Positions 34,168 to 42,170 of a stretch of DNA of 64,000 nt are shown here, one piece after another. The notes under the pieces are model-generated. The model was not told the DNA's origin, searched no databases, and saw only the letters and a list, made by a program, of their open reading frames with translations. Source of the stretch: Flavobacteriaceae bacterium UBA1903. Its GTDB lineage: Bacteria; Bacteroidota; Bacteroidia; Flavobacteriales; Flavobacteriaceae. The stretch covers positions 453,383 to 517,382 of the forward strand of contig DDGL01000007.1 in assembly GCA_002337605.1 (NCBI GenBank), read 5' to 3'. A program made the position numbers and the translations under genes. Each line of letters begins with the position of its first letter. The first letter of the stretch is position 1.

Positions 34168-35394
34168 TTAATGAGCTTTAGGATAGCATAGGTAATACTT
34201 CACCACCTTTTTAGAGAGCGCTTCAATGTTTAACTGGTCACTCGCCTTGGCTACGTCTATAACTTTCCCAGTTTTTGTAATCAGGTTGATGGTATCTTTC
34301 TTCATATCGTACGCCTGATTTTCTATAAGACCCTCAAAAACGAAATACGTTGCTTCTTCATGTGATAAATTGTGTTTTTTCATCACTGCTGAACGTTTAG
34401 CTTCTAATTTTTCTTTCGGAATAGGCTTTTTCTTCATCTTTATCTTCAGAAGATCCCTGTTTAATAGCATTTTAGAAAGTTCACTCAACACAAAGTCATC
34501 CTGATGAATCCAGGTTTTCATGGCCGAAACTATATCGTAATCGTCTAACGTAGCAAAAGTTTCTAATATTTCATTATCAACATCTTCTGCCGAAATATGA
34601 TTCTTAAGAAAATACGATAGCGCCTGGCTTGCAGGGAGATCAGCTCCGTAATCTGAAAGGTGTTTTGCACGTTTTAATATTTTCACTAACAATTGCTCTG
34701 CTACCAGACTTGTTTTGTGCAGGTACACCTGCCAATACATGAGTCTGCGGGCAACAATAAATTTTTCTACCGAATAGATCCCCTTCTCTTCTACCATTAA
34801 GGCATCATCTTTAACATGAAGCATTGTAATAAGACGCTCACTATTAATAGCACCCTCACTCACGCCTGTGTAAAAACTATCGCGACGCAGGTAATCCAAT
34901 CTATCCATGTCTAACTGTCCCGACACGAGTTGGTGCAAAAATTTGCGATGGTATTCGTTCTTAAAAATTTTAATCGCTACGGTGAGTTTCCCTTCAAACT
35001 CCCGGTTTAACTCCTCCATCATCCATAATGAAATCTGTTCGTGTGAGATATTCTCCACAATGCTGTGTTCCATGGCGTGGCTAAAAGGGCCGTGACCAAT
35101 GTCGTGCAGTAATATTGCGATACAAAGGGCGTCTTCTTCCGTTTTGGAAATTTCAGTGTTTTTAGAGCGCAGTACACGCACCGCTTTTTGCATTAGGAAC
35201 ATAGCTCCCAAAGCGTGATGAAAACGCGTGTGATGCGCTCCTGGATACACCAGATAGCTCATTCCCATTTGCGAAATACGCCGTAATCGTTGGAAAAAGC
35301 GATGCTCAATTAATTCAAAAATAAGTTCGTTGGGTACAGTAATGAATCCGTAGATAGGATCATTTATGATTTTGAGTTTGTTTCTGGTCTTCAA
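34168..35394 (-). CDS. HD-domain phosphohydrolase (dGTPase-like)
   Basis: 408 residues. The N-terminal half carries an HD domain: the first metal-ligand region TRFHHALGAMFLMQKAV, the HD pair in IAILLHDIGHGPFSHAME (about residues 95-112) and a later aspartate in GQLDMDRLDYLRRDSFYTG. This arrangement is that of dNTP triphosphohydrolase/YdhJ-type proteins, cytosolic enzymes acting on nucleotides; the exact substrate is unknown. The gene is divergent from porX and is in the orientation of the lpx genes. Confidence 0.9.
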   Translation of the reverse strand: MKTRNKLKIINDPIYGFITVPNELIFELIEHRFFQRLRRISQMGMSYLVYPGAHHTRFHHALGAMFLMQKAVRVLRSKNTEISKTEEDALCIAILLHDIGHGPFSHAMEHSIVENISHEQISLWMMEELNREFEGKLTVAIKIFKNEYHRKFLHQLVSGQLDMDRLDYLRRDSFYTGVSEGAINSERLITMLHVKDDALMVEEKGIYSVEKFIVARRLMYWQVYLHKTSLVAEQLLVKILKRAKHLSDYGADLPASQALSYFLKNHISAEDVDNEILETFATLDDYDIVSAMKTWIHQDDFVLSELSKMLLNRDLLKIKMKKKPIPKEKLEAKRSAVMKKHNLSHEEATYFVFEGLIENQAYDMKKDTINLITKTGKVIDVAKASDQLNIEALSKKVVKYYLCYPKAH

Positions 35395-35434
35395 ATTTTA
35401 ACCTTTAATTAGCTTTTATGAGATACTTGCACAG

Positions 35435-35442
35435 TAATTTTG
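35435..35442 (+). promoter_or_regulatory. candidate -7 promoter element of porX
   Basis: TAATTTTG matches TAnnTTTG, 100 bases before the porX start. No clear TTG element at the expected distance, so the assignment is weak. Confidence 0.35.
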
Positions 35443-35542
35443 AGGTTATTACTACTAGTGAAATACATTCTGAAAAATTCAGTTTTTATAATATTCACAC
35501 TCCTTCAACAATACTAAGGAGAACGACAACAAATATACATAT

Positions 35543-37090
35543 ATGAACGAGATAAAAGTACTTTGGGTAGACGACGAAATAGATTTACTAAAACCTCACA
35601 TCATCTTCTTAGAGAGCAAGAATTACAAAGTTACTACCGCACAGAGTGGTACGGAAGCTTTGGAGGAAATAGACAAAGAAAATTTTGACATCGTCTTCCT
35701 GGATGAAAATATGCCAGGACTCACTGGACTTGAAACACTAGCAGAACTTAAAGAAAAGCAAGCCTCACTTCCTGTGGTCATGATCACCAAAAGTGAAGAA
35801 GAGTATATTATGGAGGAGGCTATTGGCAGTAAAATTGCCGACTACCTTATTAAGCCTGTGAATCCACATCAGATTTTATTGAGTTTAAAGAAAAACCTGG
35901 ACCACTCCCGACTCGTTTCAGAAAAGACAACATCTAATTACCAACAGGAATTCCGGAAGATTGCGATGGACATGTCCATGATAAACACGTATGAAGGCTG
36001 GGTAGAACTATACCAGAAATTAGTGTATTGGGAGTTGCAACTGGAAGATATTGAGGATACAGGTATGTTTGAAATTCTGGAATCTCAAAAAACAGAAGCT
36101 AATACGCAATTCTGCAAGTTTATAGACAAAAACTACCCCTCGTGGTTCGAGAATGGCGGCGATGCTCCTATCATGTCACATACGCTGTTTAGAGAGCGTA
36201 TTATGCCTGAAGTAGATAAAGGACCTACATTACTTGTAGTTGTTGATAACCTGCGGTACGACCAGTGGAAAGCATTTGAACCTTATGTAGCAAATAGCTA
36301 CAAGAAAACAAAAGAAGAAATGTTCTGCAGCATTCTTCCCACCGCGACCCAATACGCAAGAAATGCCATCTTTTCAGGGTTGATGCCTAGCGATATGGAA
36401 AAACTACATCCAGAGTACTGGTTAAACGATACAGACGAAGGCGGAAAAAATCTGTACGAAAAGCAATTTTTAGAAGCACAATTAAAAAGGTTAGGCAAAG
36501 ATCTAAACTGGAGCTACCATAAAATTTCAAGTTTAAAGCAAGGGAAGCGTCTTTCCGATAATTTTAAGAGCCATAAAGATGAAGACCTAATAACGGTGGT
36601 GTATAATTTTGTAGACATGCTTTCACACTCCAAAACAGAAATGGAAGTAATAAAAGAACTAGCCTCTACCGATAAGTCCTATCGCTCTCTAACACAAAGT
36701 TGGTTTAAGAACAGTCCGCTTATGGAAATTATCACGCAAGCTTCCAATCTTGGTTTCAGGCTGGTGATCACTACAGACCACGGAACTATTAATGTAAAAA
36801 ACCCCAGTAAGGTAATTGGCGATAAGAACACGAGTTTGAACTTACGTTACAAAACAGGTAAAAGCCTTACGTACGAAGACAAAGACGTGTTAGCAGCCAA
36901 AGACCCTAAGACAATTCACCTTCCTACCATAAATATGAGCAGCTCGTTTATATTTGCCAAAGGCGACTTATTCTTTGCCTACCCCAATAACTACAACCAT
37001 TATGTGGGGTATTACAGAAACACCTACCAGCACGGGGGCGTATCGCTAGAGGAAATGATCATTCCTTTTGCCGTTTTAGAAGCTAAATAA
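35543..37090 (+). CDS. porX: PorX, type IX secretion response regulator with PglZ domain
   Basis: 515 residues. The N-terminal receiver domain (about 1-120) has acidic residues D10/D11, the phosphorylation site D54 in VFLDENMPG, and K in YLIKPVNPH. The rest (about 200-515) is a PglZ/alkaline-phosphatase-like domain: LLVVVDNLRYDQWKAFEP, SILPTATQYARNAIFSG, RLVITTDHGTINVKNP. PorX works with the sensor PorY and an ECF sigma factor to regulate T9SS genes; its PglZ domain is a zinc-dependent phosphodiesterase in characterised homologues. This, porQ and a T9SS cargo gene support an active T9SS. tsaE follows. Confidence 0.95.
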   Translation: MNEIKVLWVDDEIDLLKPHIIFLESKNYKVTTAQSGTEALEEIDKENFDIVFLDENMPGLTGLETLAELKEKQASLPVVMITKSEEEYIMEEAIGSKIADYLIKPVNPHQILLSLKKNLDHSRLVSEKTTSNYQQEFRKIAMDMSMINTYEGWVELYQKLVYWELQLEDIEDTGMFEILESQKTEANTQFCKFIDKNYPSWFENGGDAPIMSHTLFRERIMPEVDKGPTLLVVVDNLRYDQWKAFEPYVANSYKKTKEEMFCSILPTATQYARNAIFSGLMPSDMEKLHPEYWLNDTDEGGKNLYEKQFLEAQLKRLGKDLNWSYHKISSLKQGKRLSDNFKSHKDEDLITVVYNFVDMLSHSKTEMEVIKELASTDKSYRSLTQSWFKNSPLMEIITQASNLGFRLVITTDHGTINVKNPSKVIGDKNTSLNLRYKTGKSLTYEDKDVLAAKDPKTIHLPTINMSSSFIFAKGDLFFAYPNNYNHYVGYYRNTYQHGGVSLEEMIIPFAVLEAK

Positions 37091-37195
37091 GCTTTTAGGC
37101 AATCTATTTGTAGGAATATTCTTCAATATATGAATTTCATCGATATTATTTGTTTATTATCGTTAAAATCGCATATATTCGCTTGTATCAAAAAA

Positions 37196-37609
37196 ATGGA
37201 CTTGACCTTTACACTACAAGAACTGCCGGAGATTGCTGGTAAAGTGCTGTTAAAAGCCAATAGTAAAACCTTATTGTTTTATGGTGCTATGGGCGTTGGT
37301 AAAACAACATTTATCAATGTGTTAGCGCAACAACTAGGGGTAACGGAAGCTTTAAGCAGTCCTACGTTTTCTATAGTGAATGAATATGCACTGCCCGATG
37401 ACAAGTTATATCATTTCGATTGTTACCGGTTAGAGAATGAGGAAGAGGCTTTAGACATTGGTATAGAGGATTATTTAGATGCGGGTCACTGGTGTATTAT
37501 AGAGTGGCCGGAAAAAATTGAAACGTTGTTACCCGATACAGCAACACAAATAAAGCTAACTAAAAACCAAAATGGAAGTAGAACCGTATATATAGAAAAT
37601 TGCCTATGA
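37196..37609 (+). CDS. tsaE: tRNA threonylcarbamoyladenosine biosynthesis ATPase TsaE
   Basis: 137 residues from the ATG at 37196; an earlier in-frame ATG at 37130 would add 22 hydrophobic residues that the family lacks. TsaE is the ATPase of the TsaBDE complex that makes t6A37 in ANN-decoding tRNAs. Walker A is YGAMGVGKTTFIN near residue 30, followed by the switch SSPTFSIVNEY and YHFDCYRLENEEEALDIGIE. Length is typical. Confidence 0.94.
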   Translation: MDLTFTLQELPEIAGKVLLKANSKTLLFYGAMGVGKTTFINVLAQQLGVTEALSSPTFSIVNEYALPDDKLYHFDCYRLENEEEALDIGIEDYLDAGHWCIIEWPEKIETLLPDTATQIKLTKNQNGSRTVYIENCL

Positions 37610-37756
37610 AGTAAAGATTGCAGCTAACATATATCTAGTAGTATCCTTAAGTGAATTTGCCCCAAATCAAATACTTTTAAGCAGGCCAAATATTGCCTAA
37701 AGCCTAACTCACTAAGATACGGCTATATTAGTTGACGTACTTGTGTTTTTTCGTGA

Positions 37757-37764
37757 TAAGTTTG
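37757..37764 (+). promoter_or_regulatory. promoter of the small lipoprotein / membrane protein pair
   Basis: TAAGTTTG matches the -7 element TAnnTTTG, with GTTG 22 bases upstream as a possible -33 element. The start codon of the 48-residue lipoprotein follows 29 bases later. Confidence 0.55.
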
Positions 37765-37793
37765 TACTATAAACCTCACAAAAAACTAGTATT

Positions 37794-37940
37794 ATGAAAC
37801 TTAAAAATTACCTATTTCTAGCAGCAATCTTCGGAGCAACTCTTTTTGTATCTTGTACTCCAGAAAGTATCGAAGATGAAACAACAGAACAGCAAATCGA
37901 CAAAACGAACCCAAACATCAAACCACCTACTAACGGGTAG
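37794..37940 (+). CDS. 48-residue lipoprotein
   Basis: A short frame from ATG (37794) to TAG with a textbook lipoprotein signal: MKLKNYLFLAAIFGATLFVSC, with C21 after LFVS, followed by a 27-residue acidic/polar tail ending in KTNPNIKPPTNG. It should be lipid-anchored and very small. A promoter motif lies upstream. From 37876 onward a second gene runs in another frame through its 3' part, so expression of the two is probably linked. Function unknown; similar tiny lipoproteins recur in Flavobacteriaceae. Confidence 0.75.
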   Translation: MKLKNYLFLAAIFGATLFVSCTPESIEDETTEQQIDKTNPNIKPPTNG

Positions 37941-38397
37941 TATTATTGCTTTAGTTCTAATATTTTCACCATATTTATTATATATTTATAAGAGTTTCCC
38001 AGTTGAAAAAACTTGGGAAACTTTTTTTGGCACTTATTCTAGTGATTATTGGCAGTCGGTTCAAACTTCAGCCTGGGTATTCTTTGGGAAATTCACACCT
38101 CTTCTTTTTTTAACAATTTGGTTTTTCACTTGTAAACACTGGTGGTTTCATTCAATATTAATTCCAATAGCTATATATATATTTCAAATTTTCAGCTTAT
38201 TTAATGATGACCTAAGATATGCTGACGAAGTAGAAATCTGGTGGGTATTTCCAATCATGTTAGTTGTAACACCATTAGTGTACCTGATTAGAGCAAAGCT
38301 TTTTGCAAAAGTAAGAGGCGATGATATGGAAACTTTTGAAGAAGATCTTGGGCGTAAACGAACTTTTTGGCAACAAATACTAGATTTATTTAGGTAG
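37876..38397 (+). CDS. multi-pass membrane protein overlapping the small lipoprotein gene
   Basis: 173 residues from the ATG at 37876, which lies inside the 48-residue lipoprotein gene in a different frame (65-base overlap). An in-frame start at 37846 is possible but adds an odd MYLVLQKVSK. After a basic N-terminus (KSTKRTQTSNHLLTG) there are about four hydrophobic helices (about residues 20-42, 65-90, 95-115 and 125-145) and a charged C-terminus (EEDLGRKRTFWQQILDLF). Aromatic motif FFTCKHWWFHSILIPIAIY is notable. I recognise it as a Flavobacteriaceae family without assigned function. The gene ends nine bases before the stop of the convergent AraC-type gene. Confidence 0.72.
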   Translation: MKQQNSKSTKRTQTSNHLLTGSIIALVLIFSPYLLYIYKSFPVEKTWETFFGTYSSDYWQSVQTSAWVFFGKFTPLLFLTIWFFTCKHWWFHSILIPIAIYIFQIFSLFNDDLRYADEVEIWWVFPIMLVVTPLVYLIRAKLFAKVRGDDMETFEEDLGRKRTFWQQILDLFR

Positions 38398-38406
38398 TAA
38401 AAAAAA

Positions 38407-40161
38407 CTAGCCCACATTCTTGTCTAATTTTCTTAGATAATACGAGGGATATATACCGTGCATTTTATAAAAAGCTTTAGAAAAAGACTCTGCATTTTTA
38501 TACCCACATTCCTCTGCAATTGCCTTAATGGTATACTTCCTATACGATGTATTGGTAAAAAGTTCCTCTACCGCATAGGTAATCCGTAGGTCATGCAAGT
38601 ATTGAGAAAAATTTTTCTCTAGTTTTAAATTTATTACCCTGGACAGGTAGTTGGAATTGGTTTTAAACTTTTTGGCCAGGTTTTGTAGAGTAATTTCTGA
38701 ATTTAAATAGTTATGATGTCGTTCAAAGCGATCCAGTTTTTCCAGAATTTCTTCTACAACTTCTGTTGAAAGTTCATTTGATCCATTGTTTTCGTACAAA
38801 GCGACAACATTTTTAGTATTTCGTTGGGCCAGTAATTTTTCAAATCTTTTTTTATACACTAGACGTTTTCTTATATAATAAATTAATAAGCAAAGAGTTG
38901 TAGTTAGAGCAGCTAATGCTAAATAAAGCTTAGGGTCGGGAGCTTGGTTTTCTTTTGTTAATTGATCAATTATCATTTCTCTTTCTGCCAATAATATGGG
39001 AGTTTCATAATCTTTTATCATCCGAGAATCAAAAAAACTATATCGTTCTTTTTGTATGCTATCAACTATAGTTAGTTTGTTGAGATACTCTAGTTGTTTA
39101 CCAATATTTTCATTTATTCTATTATAATCTAAAAGTTTTTCATATACCAATCTTTCATAAGGAAAAAAGTCTTTCATCCCTTTACTTACAAAAATTGAGT
39201 CAACTTTTTGAAGCAACTTTATAGCTTCCGCCCTTTGGCCATTGTCATATTTTGCTAAACCATAAAATAAGATAGCGTCCTTGTAATAATTTCTTTCATG
39301 GATTGTATCATTATAAATTAAATGATCTCCAGTTTGAATTACTTTTTCTAACTGATTATCATAATAATCTATTTCCATAGTAGTTATCCAAGACCAAGCA
39401 AGAAATTCTTTTGTGTAATAACTGGGATTCTCTATTGCAGAATCCAGTAATAATTTGTTATAAAATCGAGCAGAGTCTAATACTTTTAAATTAACAAAGC
39501 AATGTGTTAAGTTTTGTAGCGAACTTGCTTTATCTATTGATACTATGCTGTCAACATTAAAAGCTCTTGAAGATCTAGATTCTGTTTTAATCTTACTCCT
39601 ATACCTATCTGAATTAACCAATCGATCTGACTCCTTTTGAAGTTTAAGCGCCTCTTTCTTATCACCCCATATTGACTTATAAAATACTAAATTGGTAGCC
39701 GCAAAAGATTGCAAGGTCAAATTATCAGTTTTTACAGCATAATCATTGCCCAATTTTATATTCTTAAAGTATTGATTAAATTTTTCTAGTTTTTTAAAAC
39801 TATATGCCTTGATAAAATATCCATTAGCTGGGTAAAATTTATGGTTTTGATTCTTAGAAATTTCAATTAAACTATCTGCAAATCTTATATTTTTTTCTGG
39901 ATGAAAAATACGGGCCAATCGGTCATATCCTCTCGCCATTTTAATAGTGTCTTGTTGTCTACGGGCACGGTCTAAATAGGTTCTCGCTATTTTTTCTTGG
40001 ATAATAGAATCTCCTTCATTTTTATCAAATAAGATAAGTAACGGTTCATCTCCTAACGTATTCAGATAAGATTGCTCTGGAATCTGGCCAATACATCCTA
40101 GACAGATTCCAATGCATAGTAAAACTGTAATAAATAATGTGACGTTTGGTTGGTAAGTCAT
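38407..40161 (-). CDS. TPR-containing membrane protein with AraC-type DNA-binding domain
   Basis: 584 residues. A signal-like hydrophobic N-terminus (about 7-24) is followed by an extended helical region with TPR-like repeats (about 50-385), probably periplasmic, a transmembrane helix (about 412-428, LYLALAALTTTLCLLIYYI) and a cytoplasmic AraC-type helix-turn-helix domain (about 475-580: TLQNLAKKFKTNSNYLSRVI, AVEELFTNTSYRKYTIKAIA, ECGYKNAESFSKAFYKMHG). It joins sensing and DNA binding in one chain. It borders the accessory genes and is preceded by a 525-base structured intergenic region. Confidence 0.85.
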   Translation of the reverse strand: MTYQPNVTLFITVLLCIGICLGCIGQIPEQSYLNTLGDEPLLILFDKNEGDSIIQEKIARTYLDRARRQQDTIKMARGYDRLARIFHPEKNIRFADSLIEISKNQNHKFYPANGYFIKAYSFKKLEKFNQYFKNIKLGNDYAVKTDNLTLQSFAATNLVFYKSIWGDKKEALKLQKESDRLVNSDRYRSKIKTESRSSRAFNVDSIVSIDKASSLQNLTHCFVNLKVLDSARFYNKLLLDSAIENPSYYTKEFLAWSWITTMEIDYYDNQLEKVIQTGDHLIYNDTIHERNYYKDAILFYGLAKYDNGQRAEAIKLLQKVDSIFVSKGMKDFFPYERLVYEKLLDYNRINENIGKQLEYLNKLTIVDSIQKERYSFFDSRMIKDYETPILLAEREMIIDQLTKENQAPDPKLYLALAALTTTLCLLIYYIRKRLVYKKRFEKLLAQRNTKNVVALYENNGSNELSTEVVEEILEKLDRFERHHNYLNSEITLQNLAKKFKTNSNYLSRVINLKLEKNFSQYLHDLRITYAVEELFTNTSYRKYTIKAIAEECGYKNAESFSKAFYKMHGIYPSYYLRKLDKNVG

Positions 40162-40381
40162 AACTTAAGAATTCCCCTACATAAATATAGTGAAATTAAG
40201 TGCTCAAAAAATATCTTATGGTTTCTGCCAAGCTCACTAACACATAAACACTTGTAATACAGTATTTTAGCAAAATATTTATAACTCGTAATTCACGAAT
40301 TACGGGTTGTTAATTCTTGAAACGAGGGAATACTTTCTTGATTTTCAGAAAATTATCACTCACCTTTAAACTATTAATTTC

Positions 40382-40444
40382 AAAAAACCGCCCCAAACGT
40401 ACTCAGGTAACTGGGGAGTTGTGAGCAACGGAGTAAGGCGGTTT
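40382..40444 (-). terminator. second minus-strand terminator-like structure
   Basis: AAACCGCC and GGCGGTTT form an 8-base-pair closing stem around 44 bases with internal short hairpins; on the minus strand GGGGCGG is followed by TTTTTT. It may be a terminator or the 3' end of a structured RNA. Confidence 0.55.
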
Positions 40445-40494
40445 CATTACAATGTTTAACCTTAAAATAAAGAAGATGATTAGAAACAAACCAT

Positions 40495-40528
40495 AAAAAG
40501 AGAAAGCCCCTACCAGGTAGGAGCTCTC
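40495..40528 (-). terminator. minus-strand intrinsic terminator upstream of the AraC-type gene
   Basis: On the minus strand the imperfect stem GAGAGCTCCTAC / GTAGGGGCTTTCTC closes on a 3-base loop and is followed by TTTTT. A ten-codon frame MNKSLFLDTL (40559-40527) ends inside the 5' arm, a layout like an attenuator, but it could be chance. Confidence 0.6.
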
Positions 40529-40686
40529 ACAGTGTGTCTAGAAATAAACTTTTGTTCATATCTTTAGCTAAGATAGATAATTTTTAAAAGATAACCAAAG
40601 GTTTGTTTCCGTGCCAAGCTAGGCACGAAAATACAAGCCGCGGCAACCGAAAAGCGTATGAGTAGGTAATTTTAAATTTATTTATT

Positions 40687-41259
40687 ATGAAACGTTTAAA
40701 ACAAACATTATTAATCATTGTATTCATGTCGTCGCTTGTTGGCGTAGCACAGAAAAATTATACAGAAGCATCTGTTAAAGATGCTTTAAAACAGGGCTTT
40801 GCAGAGTTTGTAGACAACCTTCGTCCTGCCTATTCAAATGGTGACACCTATAAGGAGTTTAAGGATAAAGTGTTTTTTGGGGTGGTAAATCCGCCAAACT
40901 ATACCTTACCACCGGTGCCTGCTGAAGGTGAAAACCTTTTGCAAAAGACCTATCAGTTTTTAGTTGCTAACTATAGCTCCAGGCAGCTATTAGAAAAAGC
41001 AGATTACAAGACTTTTGGAAAAGCCATACTGTACATTAATAATTATAGTAACAACAATAACAAAAGCGTTCAGGATGCGGAAGTTGCATTGTTTGGAGGC
41101 AATAGCCAATTAATAAGCAATAACGCCTTGCTTTCGAATACTCGAGGAGTTTGTAAATGGTGGCAATTATGGTGTCATTTAGATCAAATTTTTGGAGGTG
41201 GAGGTGCAGGTCAGTTGCTTCAAGCAATAGTTCAATTTATAATTATACTAATATTATAA
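40687..41259 (+). CDS. secreted protein of unknown function with Cys/Trp motif and hydrophobic tail
   Basis: 190 residues with a signal peptide (about 1-21, TLLIIVFMSSLVGVAQ). The middle (about 22-140) is mixed alpha/beta without a recognised family; residues 118-125 hold an asparagine run (NNYSNNNNK). The C-terminus is odd: CKWWQLWC (two cysteines that could form a disulphide around a tryptophan cluster), then HLDQIFGGGGAGQLLQAIVQ and an Ile/Leu-rich hydrophobic end (FIIILIL) that could enter a membrane. It is the first of four adjacent plus-strand genes of unknown function and follows the structured intergenic region. Confidence 0.65.
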   Translation: MKRLKQTLLIIVFMSSLVGVAQKNYTEASVKDALKQGFAEFVDNLRPAYSNGDTYKEFKDKVFFGVVNPPNYTLPPVPAEGENLLQKTYQFLVANYSSRQLLEKADYKTFGKAILYINNYSNNNNKSVQDAEVALFGGNSQLISNNALLSNTRGVCKWWQLWCHLDQIFGGGGAGQLLQAIVQFIIILIL

Positions 41260-41374
41260 GTGATACTGTACTTAAAAATTAGGCGCGGTTATTTTTTATT
41301 TTTTACTTAAATGAAATTAACTGCGTTTAATCTAATTATAAAGTATTCAATGTTAATTTTTAAAAATAAGTCCT

Positions 41375-42103
41375 ATGAAGCATTTAATCTTATCTGTATG
41401 TGTTCTAAGTCTAATTAGTTGTAAAAGCTTGCTGTTAAATGCAGGTTTTGAGGCTATGGGTATTTATGATGATTTTGCAGAAATACATATTTCAAAATCT
41501 GTTTCAAAGGAAGTTATTTTACTACCAACGCACCACTTAGGAACACCACAATATTATGATGATTTACATAAAAAAGTAGACTCTCTTTCAGCTTTAGACT
41601 ACTTTTTCTATGTTGAAAAAATTCAAATAGGCAATGCAAATGATACCATACTAAGAAAATTCAGGAAGTTTAGTGGAGGCCCAGTACCTAGCTCTGGATA
41701 TAAGAACATTGTTGATTCTATACTAGGAAAAAAATACAAGATCAAACTTAAAAAAGAATTAATAGACCAGCCCTCATACTTGGAACTTGGTGTCCCAGCT
41801 GAGCAATCTGAAAATGTTGATGCCACTCTAGATGAAGTGATAAATTACTATGAAGCCGAGTATGGTGAGATAAAATTGGCTTCTTGCGATTTTGAAACTA
41901 AATATATTGAAGAAACTACGTGTCCTAAATTTAAGGTTTCCAGAGAAACTAGAAATGATGTCCTCGAGAATTTTAGAAATAAAATTGTTCTTAAGAGAAT
42001 TGATATTGAAAAACACAATAAAATTGCCATCATTTATGGCGATGCTCATACCCCAGGTCTTCTGGAAGGTTTAAAAGAACGTGGCTATCTACTAGAAGAA
42101 TAA
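41375..42103 (+). CDS. lipoprotein, possibly TraB/ChaN-like
   Basis: 242 residues with a lipoprotein signal peptide (LSVCVLSLISC, C16). The motifs ILLPTHHLGTPQYYDDLHKK followed by FFYVEKIQI near the N-terminus and IAIIYGDAHTPGLLEGLKER near the C-terminus resemble TraB/PrgY/TIKI-type or ChaN-like folds, in which a GxxH motif at either end lines one site. That match is from pattern alone and is weak. Otherwise unknown. It lies 115 bases after the preceding secreted-protein gene and 67 bases before the next. Confidence 0.6.
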   Translation: MKHLILSVCVLSLISCKSLLLNAGFEAMGIYDDFAEIHISKSVSKEVILLPTHHLGTPQYYDDLHKKVDSLSALDYFFYVEKIQIGNANDTILRKFRKFSGGPVPSSGYKNIVDSILGKKYKIKLKKELIDQPSYLELGVPAEQSENVDATLDEVINYYEAEYGEIKLASCDFETKYIEETTCPKFKVSRETRNDVLENFRNKIVLKRIDIEKHNKIAIIYGDAHTPGLLEGLKERGYLLEE

Positions 42104-42170
42104 AACCCTGTTCAGCTATAAAAGTATTGGGTAGCCCAAAACATTAACTCCCCTACTTAAATTCACAAAA

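Larger units (their letters stand above)
40162..40686 (-). ncRNA. structured intergenic region, candidate minus-strand small RNA
   Basis: 525 bases between divergent genes with unusual secondary structure. Hairpins: CGTGCC/GGCACG (40610-40627), GAGA..GC.CCTAC/GTAGG..GC.TCTC (40500-40528), AAACCGCC/GGCGGTTT (40385-40444, enclosing ACTC...GAGT and GTTG/CAAC), and AACTCGTAATTC/GAATTACGGGTT (40283-40308). On the minus strand the second and third are each followed by T-runs, so they would act as tandem terminators of a transcript starting between about 40686 and 40560. GCCGCGGC, a perfect palindrome, lies near 40640. No plausible protein gene is present. No promoter match was found on this strand, so the RNA is a hypothesis. 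Confidence 0.4.

Noticed and set aside
40451..40495. Short plus-strand frame MFNLKIKKMIRNKP as a leader peptide
   Set aside because: Only 14 codons, no amino-acid bias, and the hairpin that follows lacks a T-run on this strand.
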